Source: CAYWFP01 sp964457365 (GTDB taxonomy: Bacteria; Planctomycetota; SZUA-567). Taken from it: a stretch of 29,404 nucleotides of DNA. Below the pieces are notes generated by a model. That model saw only the letters and a list, made by a program, of their open reading frames with translations. It did not search any database and was not told the DNA's origin. Both the position numbers and the translations under genes were made by a program. Location: positions 1-29,404 of the forward strand of contig CAYWFP010000049.1 of NCBI GenBank assembly GCA_964457365.1, written 5' to 3'. Of this stretch, positions 24,101 to 29,404 are shown one piece after another. Within the stretch, counting starts at the first letter, position 1. Each line of letters begins with the position of its first letter.

Positions 24101-25596
24101 ATGACGCGGATCCAGGAGAAGAACGCTTCCGGCAGGAGCACTGGGGAATACAAGGAGCTGGGTACTATCGATACAAAGCTCGTAGGGCGGCAGTACAATG
24201 AGGCTGACGTCGAGACGGGCATGAGCGTCAACATCGAGCGAGAGCGTGACAACCGGCATGACCGGAACGCCATCCGAGTGGAGAACCCGGGCTTCGAGCC
24301 GGTGGGGCATCTTCCGCGCCGCCTGGCCCAGTGGATGGCGCCGCTGATCGACGAAGGCAAGGTCCAACTCTTCGGGCATGTGGGCGAGGTATCCAGTGAA
24401 GAGCGCAGCGTCGCGCCACTGACTCTGACGCTGGTGCTGGCTCCCAAGGGAAAAGAAATCCTGGAGCCGCTGGGCAATCCCTCCTCTGCCCGCGCTGCCT
24501 TGCATGGTATGGTGGCTTCCGTTTATCGAGACAGCGATGCATGGGAGAAACCGGTTGTGCTGCGCGATCTGATGAAGTATCTGAATCCGCTGTGCAAGGA
24601 GAAGGTTCTTCCCGAGACACGACTTCTGCTGGCGCTCCTGCCGCAACGGGCCAAGGCGCTGGAACGCGCACTCGCCGAACGGGAGAAGGCGGCGCTTGTC
24701 GAGTCGATCCAGAGTATCCGCCTGGGTGATTCGTTATTCCATCGCAACCTGACCGTGATTCCTCTCTACATCGACAACGGGCACGACCGCGACTACTGCC
24801 TTCTCGGCGAGGCCCTGGCGCAGAACCTGGCCGAAGTGACGGAGGTGTCGAGTTCCGGCAGCGTCCCGCATCTTCGTCTCCGCAACGATGCCTCCACCCC
24901 CATCCTGATTCCCGAGGGCGAGATCGTCGTAGGCGGCAAGCAGAACCGCACCGTGAACGTCACTGTCATGGCGCAGGCAAAAGAGGAATTCACCATTCCG
25001 GTGAGCTGCGTCGAGCAGGGTCGATGGAAACACAGATCCGGGAGATTTCAGACGCAGTTCTGCGCGCCTCCCCATGTGCGCCGCAATTGCCAGCAAAGTG
25101 TTCGACAGCGTCGCGATGCCGAAGGTGTCTTTGAAGCCGACCAGGCCCAGGTGTGGGATGATGTGAAATACTGCCTGGGTGAGGCCGACACGTATTCGAA
25201 GACCGAATCCATGACCGATGCCTATGTGCAATCCGAGGACAAGCTATCCGGCTATCGTCAAGGGATTCAGCTTCCTGGTGACGCGCAGGGCGCGATCTTC
25301 CTGCACGGGAATCAGGTGATCGGCCTGGACCTCTTCGACCATCACGAGACCATCGCCTCCCTCTGGGATCGTCTGGCCGATTCGTCTTCCTCGCCTACGC
25401 GCACAAGGATGAGGCCGAAGAGGCGGATCCCGGCGTTGCCGATAGCTTCATCTCCCGTATTGCCGAATCCGCCCGCCCGGCCAGAACCACCCTCGGCCTG
25501 GGCCAAGCGTTCGACATCGGTAACGAAGCCATCATCGGCAGCGTCCTCTGGCAAGGCGGCCGCGTGCGGCATCTGGCGGCGTTTGGGAGGAAATAG
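24101..25596 (+). CDS. HIRAN plus ARPP-1 domain protein, interrupted by a one-base frameshift
   Basis: Residues 15-95 form a HIRAN domain (GTIDTKLVGRQYNEAD, ERERDNRHDRNAIRV, VGHLPRRLAQW), a module known to bind damaged or 3'-ended single-stranded DNA. From about residue 205 an ARPP-1-like domain follows (LTVIPLYIDNG, LLGEALAQNL, LIPEGEIVVGGKQNRTVNV), found in several predicted conflict systems. The frame is broken near 25376-25381. Upstream it reads ETIASLWDRLAD; the natural continuation (FVFLAYAHKDEAEEADP through WQGGRVRHLAAFGRK) is in another frame and stops at TAG 25594-25596, where the match needs one extra base. As read, the frame runs on to 25714 with a low-complexity Ser/Pro/Arg tail. 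The cause is a sequencing error or a recent mutation. AAAAGGAGGG precedes the ATG at 24101. The coordinates given end at the restored stop. Confidence 0.82.
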
Positions 25597-25735
25597 AGAT
25601 GCACACCGTCGCCGCAAGCAGGAGAAGCTAGTGCCGACCGCACATATCGGCCTTCTACCGGCCCGCATATGCCCGTCCGCCACGCAGGATCCGGATGTGA
25701 CGATGGGGATGTGATGGGAGGGGAAATCTTTCGCT

Positions 25736-25765
25736 TTGACAGCAACTGACTGTAGCAGCTATGAT
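25736..25765 (+). promoter_or_regulatory. Near-consensus sigma-70 promoter upstream of the helicase
   Basis: A consensus TTGACA at 25736-25741 and TATGAT at 25760-25765 are spaced by 18 bp. The predicted start lies about 25 nt before the small ORF at 25795 and 190 nt before the helicase, so helicase expression does not depend on the frameshifted gene upstream. Confidence 0.72.
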
Positions 25766-25794
25766 CGTCCCCGGATATTCCCAGCTATCAGCAT

Positions 25795-25941
25795 ATGCAT
25801 AGGGGGAGGGACCCGCAGCCAGAGAAGGTGAAGGCAAGTCTCTGCAATCCCCATGCTTGCAGTAAGATAGCTCGCCACTGGCGCTTCTACCGGGACGCGT
25901 TTGATAGGTGGATTAAGCAGAATCTGAATCAAAAGCAGTAA
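25795..25941 (+). CDS. Possible 48-residue basic protein ahead of the helicase
   Basis: This short frame runs from ATG 25795 to TAA 25939-25941. Its C-terminal half (SKIARHWRFYRDAFDRWIKQ) looks like a real amphipathic, basic helix, and it has two cysteines in LCNPHACS. It begins just after a strong promoter and ends 20 bp before the helicase start, which suits a leader or regulatory peptide. No good ribosome binding site precedes the ATG, so it may instead be non-coding leader or the decayed end of a gene. Confidence 0.35.
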   Translation: MHRGRDPQPEKVKASLCNPHACSKIARHWRFYRDAFDRWIKQNLNQKQ

Positions 25942-25961
25942 TCTAGCCACTGGGGAATAGC

Positions 25962-28900
25962 ATGAATCCTGAGGAAATCGTCAAGAATGCAATCCTATCC
26001 GGCCCATTACTTCCAGAGCCGATCTCTGTTGTTATGGTGGAACCTCTTGGCGATTCATACAAGATCATGGGCAAGGGAATGGAAACGGGGCGGTTTCATG
26101 ACCCCGTGCTTTCATTAGAACAAATCGCACAACTCTCCGTATCTCCCGGCAGGGAGCCGTTCGACGGTGAGTCAGAGCGGTTTCGCCTCGGCATCGAGGC
26201 GATGCGAATAGGGTTGGCTTACGAGTACGACCCCTATTTCTCCCTCAGTATCGCACGCGTCGACCCGCTGCCACACCAATTGGATGCAGTCTACCATTAC
26301 TTCCTGCGCCAGCCCCGCATACGTTTTCTACTGGCTGATGATCCAGGGGCCGGAAAAACCATTATGGCCGGCCTCCTGCTGAAGGAGCTGAAGATTCGCG
26401 GTTTGGTTAAACGTATTCTGATCATTGCGCCGGCAAACCTGTGTTTCCAGTGGCAACGCGAAATGAAGGATAAGTTCCGAGAGCAGTTCAAGGTCATGCG
26501 CAGCGATGTTCTTCGCGCCAATTATGGCCTTAATCCATGGCAGGATGAAGATCAAGTCGTAACGTCGGTTTCCTGGGTGTCTCGTGTTGATGATGCCAGA
26601 GAGAGTCTTTTACGGAGCCATTGGGATCTGGTTATTGTCGACGAAGCCCACAAGATGAGCGCGGCAACGCGCAAGAACAAAACACTCGCTTATCAACTTG
26701 GCGAAGCCCTCAGCCAACAGACAGATCACTTCCTCATGATGACGGCAACACCGCACAAGGGCGACCCCGTTCATTTCTGCCTATTCCTCGAACTCCTCGA
26801 CAAGGATGTCTATGGCGATGTGAAGAGCCTTGAGGAGGCCATGCGTCGGCAAAGCGCGCCATTCTATCTTCGACGCACGAAAGAGGCTCTGGTTACTTTT
26901 CCTGACCCAGACAGCGGCGAGGTGAAGAAGCTCTTCACGAAGCGAGATGTCCAGACCGTCGAATTCCAGATTGACGATGAAGAGCGGGACTTCTATGACG
27001 CACTAACCCGTTATGTCGAGGATCAGTCGATTCGCGCAAGTGCCGAAGATTCCGCCCGCGCCCGCGCACTAACCTTCACCATGGCCATGCTTCAACGTCG
27101 CTTCGCCTCCAGTATGTATGCGGTCCGGCGAAGCCTGGAGCGGATGCGGGACGCCAGGCAGCGCATTCTTGACGATCCGCAAGCCCACCGTGAACGTCAA
27201 AAGCTCAAGCTGTGTCCGGATGATTTCGAGGATTTACCCGAAGATGAGCAGGAACAGATTCTTCATGACCTGGAAGAAGTGGTGGCCGATGTCGATCCGG
27301 CGGCGCTTCGTCAGGAGATCATCGAGCTGGGCAAGCTGATTGAACACGCTCGCGCACTGGAAGATCGCGAAATCGAAAGTAAACTGACTCGCTTGCGGGA
27401 AACGATTACCGAGCATGGAATCTTCAAAGACTCAAAGATGAAGCTGCTCATCTTCACGGAGCACAAAGACACCCTCGACTACCTTGTTGGTAAGCTCGAA
27501 GAATGGGGGCTGGTGGTCACGCAGATTCATGGCGGCATGAAGATCGGCGACCGCGACACGCCGGGCAGCCGGATCTATGCAGAGCGCGAGTTTCGGGAAT
27601 CCGCGCAGATCCTTGTTGCCACAGAAGCTGCGGGTGAAGGTATCAACCTTCAGTTCTGCTGGTTCATGATTAACTACGATATCCCCTGGAATCCTGTGCG
27701 ATTGGAACAGCGCATGGGGCGAATCCACCGCTACGGCCAAGAGAAAGACTGCCTGATCCTCAACTTCGTTGCGACCAATACGCGCGAAGGTCGTGTGCTC
27801 CATAAGCTAATGGAACGACTGCTGCAGATGCGCGACGATCTCGGCTCCGACAAGGTGTTTGATGTCATTGGTGAAGTGTTTCCCTCAAATCTGTTGGAGC
27901 GCATGATCCGGGACATGTATGCCCGAAACCTGCGCGAGGATGTCATCCTGGATCGCATCGTCACGGAGATCGACGCCGACCACATCCGCCGCATCACCGA
28001 GAATACGCTCGAAGGTCTGGCCAAGAAGGAACTCAACCTCTCTGCCATTGTCGGCAAATCCGCCGAGGCGAAAGAGCGCCGACTTGTCCCGGAGGTGATC
28101 GAGCAATTTTTCACCGAGGCCGCGCCTGTTGCGGGGGTGAAGCCAACGCCGAACCGCGCCAAGCCGCATGTCTATCGTGTCGGTCGCTTGCCACGCGGAC
28201 TCCTCACGATTGGCGAGAAGCAGGAAAACCGCTACGGCAAGCTGGGGCGGGAATACGGCGATGTCGTCTTTGACAAGGAAATGCTGAACCGCGATCCGAC
28301 CTGGGAGTGGGTAACGCCGGGACATCCCTTATTCGAGTCCATGCGGGAGAGCGTTTTGGGGCAGGTACAGGACGATTTGCGGCGGGGGGCGGTGTTCTAC
28401 GATCTCCACCACGACAAGCCGTACCGCCTGGATGTCTTCTCGGCATCGATCCGCGACGGGCGCGGCAGCGAAATTCACCGCAAATTGTTTGTCGTGCAGA
28501 CGGGCGAATCCGGCACGGCAGTGCGCCAACCGACTATCTTCCTCGATTTGGCTCATGCGCCGAAGGGGACGGCGGTTGCCGATGGCCTGCCCATGCCGGA
28601 TCGAAGTGTACTGGAGAGCACGCTCCATACCGAAGCCTTGGTGCCGCTCCAGAAGGAGGTCGAAGCCGAACGGCGGCGGGAGGTCGAGGTGGTATCGCGC
28701 CATGTGGATGTCAGCCTGACCGCCATTATCGACAAGGTCCAGGTGCAGGCGGCAAAACTGTTCGAGCAGCAGGCATCTGGCAGCTCTGAATCGGGCTTGG
28801 ATGGCCGCATAAAGCAGATGGAAGACCGCCTTGACGAGCTGAATCACAGGCTGGAAAGCCGCAGGGCCGAACTGGAGCAGGAGCAGCACTGCACCATTGG

Positions 28901-29363
28901 CGACATCCAGCACATCGGCGCAGCATGGGTGCTTCCCCATCCGGATCGGATGAAACCCGGCATCGCCCCCATGGTACGCAATGACGAGATCGAGCGCATC
29001 GCTGTCGAGGCGGTTACGAAATTCGAGGAGGCGCGCGGGTGGAAGGTCGAAAGCGTGGAGAAGGAGAACCGGGGCTTTGACCTGATCTCCCGCAAGCCGC
29101 ACCCGGAAGATCCGGAGACCGCCATTGCCGTGCGGTTCATCGAGGTAAAGGGCCGCGCCGCCGTGGGCGAGGTGGCTCTTACTCGCAACGAATACCGTAC
29201 TGCTGAGCGACTCAAAGATGATTTCTGGCTCTACGTGGTCTTCAATTGTGGATCTGAACCGCAGGTGCACGTGATCCAGAATCCCGTCCGCCTGGGTTGG
29301 GAACCGGTCGTAACGGTTGAGCATTATCATGTCGGCGCGGAGAAGATACTGAATGTTAGTTGA
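25962..29363 (+). CDS. SNF2-type helicase with C-terminal DUF3883 nuclease-like domain
   Basis: This 1133-residue superfamily 2 helicase has Walker A DDPGAGKT (126-133), preceded by a Q-type DPLPHQLDAVY; DEAH (227-230); TATP (261-264); motif V VATEAAGEGINLQ (552-564); and motif VI QRMGRIHRYGQ (583-593). A helical insert of about 100 residues lies between the two RecA lobes. After a long accessory region and a coiled coil (about 895-950), residues 1007-1110 form a DUF3883 domain with GFDL (D1040) and IEVKG (E1061, K1063), matching a PD-(D/E)xK nuclease core. The architecture resembles DrmD-like helicases of DISARM and related anti-phage arrays, but no DISARM partner (drmA, drmB, drmC or a methylase) lies in the window. 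GGGGA precedes the ATG at 25962. It is 15 bp ahead of the next gene, so it is probably part of a longer operon off the right edge. Confidence 0.92.
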   Translation: MNPEEIVKNAILSGPLLPEPISVVMVEPLGDSYKIMGKGMETGRFHDPVLSLEQIAQLSVSPGREPFDGESERFRLGIEAMRIGLAYEYDPYFSLSIARVDPLPHQLDAVYHYFLRQPRIRFLLADDPGAGKTIMAGLLLKELKIRGLVKRILIIAPANLCFQWQREMKDKFREQFKVMRSDVLRANYGLNPWQDEDQVVTSVSWVSRVDDARESLLRSHWDLVIVDEAHKMSAATRKNKTLAYQLGEALSQQTDHFLMMTATPHKGDPVHFCLFLELLDKDVYGDVKSLEEAMRRQSAPFYLRRTKEALVTFPDPDSGEVKKLFTKRDVQTVEFQIDDEERDFYDALTRYVEDQSIRASAEDSARARALTFTMAMLQRRFASSMYAVRRSLERMRDARQRILDDPQAHRERQKLKLCPDDFEDLPEDEQEQILHDLEEVVADVDPAALRQEIIELGKLIEHARALEDREIESKLTRLRETITEHGIFKDSKMKLLIFTEHKDTLDYLVGKLEEWGLVVTQIHGGMKIGDRDTPGSRIYAEREFRESAQILVATEAAGEGINLQFCWFMINYDIPWNPVRLEQRMGRIHRYGQEKDCLILNFVATNTREGRVLHKLMERLLQMRDDLGSDKVFDVIGEVFPSNLLERMIRDMYARNLREDVILDRIVTEIDADHIRRITENTLEGLAKKELNLSAIVGKSAEAKERRLVPEVIEQFFTEAAPVAGVKPTPNRAKPHVYRVGRLPRGLLTIGEKQENRYGKLGREYGDVVFDKEMLNRDPTWEWVTPGHPLFESMRESVLGQVQDDLRRGAVFYDLHHDKPYRLDVFSASIRDGRGSEIHRKLFVVQTGESGTAVRQPTIFLDLAHAPKGTAVADGLPMPDRSVLESTLHTEALVPLQKEVEAERRREVEVVSRHVDVSLTAIIDKVQVQAAKLFEQQASGSSESGLDGRIKQMEDRLDELNHRLESRRAELEQEQHCTIGDIQHIGAAWVLPHPDRMKPGIAPMVRNDEIERIAVEAVTKFEEARGWKVESVEKENRGFDLISRKPHPEDPETAIAVRFIEVKGRAAVGEVALTRNEYRTAERLKDDFWLYVVFNCGSEPQVHVIQNPVRLGWEPVVTVEHYHVGAEKILNVS

Positions 29364-29378
29364 ATCGGAGGAGCATCA

Positions 29379-29404
29379 TGGAATATAGCCATAAATGGAG
29401 CCAT
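29379..29404 (+). CDS. Start of the next gene, cut by the window edge
   Basis: An ATG at 29379 follows CGGAGGAG by 6 bp and lies 15 bp after the helicase stop. Only MEYSHKWS can be read before the window ends, so the family is unknown. The spacing indicates the same operon as the helicase, where a methylase, ATPase or other system component would be expected. Confidence 0.7.

Noticed and set aside
25962..29363. Direct naming of the helicase as DISARM drmD
   Set aside because: The domain layout is compatible, but no drmA, drmB, drmC or methylase gene lies in the window, and DUF3883 helicases occur in other systems too.
1..29404. CRISPR arrays, rRNA genes, transposases or intact integrases
   Set aside because: None was visible on either strand; the repeats seen are tRNA-linked modules, short dyads and the iterated motif near 21.3-21.9 kb.

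Overview
The window looks like chromosomal DNA from a GC-rich bacterium. The long Ser/Thr kinase (MJ0042-type zinc ribbon, DWG motif, transmembrane helix, TPRs) and the Tat-tagged radical SAM / membrane spermidine-synthase pair suggest a member of the PVC group (Planctomycetota, Lentisphaerota or Kiritimatiellota-like). This placement is an inference with moderate confidence.

The DNA is modular. A sequence made of a tRNA-Thr(CGU) 3' end, its terminator and a conserved downstream stretch occurs three times. At the left edge (1-205) only the downstream part is visible; the other copies start near 8.9 kb and 21.0 kb. These copies split the window into three blocks of unrelated content, as expected of repeated integration or recombination at a tRNA gene. 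No integrase is visible.

Block 1 (about 0.5-8.9 kb, + strand) holds a three-gene operon: a secreted helical protein, a Tat-signal radical SAM enzyme of the AmmeMemoRadiSam type and a membrane-embedded spermidine-synthase-like protein. A broken C-terminal scrap of a cobalamin-dependent-type homocysteine S-methyltransferase follows on the minus strand, then a roughly 640-bp gap, a 962-residue kinase-TPR protein and a gene remnant fused to a tRNA T-arm.

Block 2 (9.06-20.76 kb, almost all on the minus strand) is a complete aminophosphonate catabolic island. One operon encodes an ABC importer of the 2-aminoethylphosphonate type (binding protein, ATPase, double-length permease) followed by a PbfA-like (R)-1-hydroxy-2-aminoethylphosphonate ammonia-lyase. 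The second encodes a saccharopine-dehydrogenase-like oxidoreductase, a glutamate dehydrogenase, PhnW and PhnX, and ends in a strong terminator. A divergent LysR regulator has a perfect palindrome in the shared intergenic region. Both PhnW and PbfA would deliver phosphonoacetaldehyde to PhnX, which yields acetaldehyde and phosphate. The glutamate dehydrogenase and its translationally coupled partner probably handle the nitrogen.

Block 3 (21.1-29.4 kb) resembles a defence or conflict island. It has a divergent ribbon-helix-helix regulator, a DUF5131 (Gp37/Gp68) protein with an extra N-terminal domain, two small coupled genes, a HIRAN + ARPP-1 protein carrying a one-base frameshift, a 48-codon ORF behind a near-consensus promoter, an SNF2-type helicase with a C-terminal DUF3883 nuclease-like domain, and the first codons of another gene at the right edge. 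Iterated GGGAAAGCGGGAA-type motifs flank the regulator and form a long hairpin in the leader of the DUF5131 gene.
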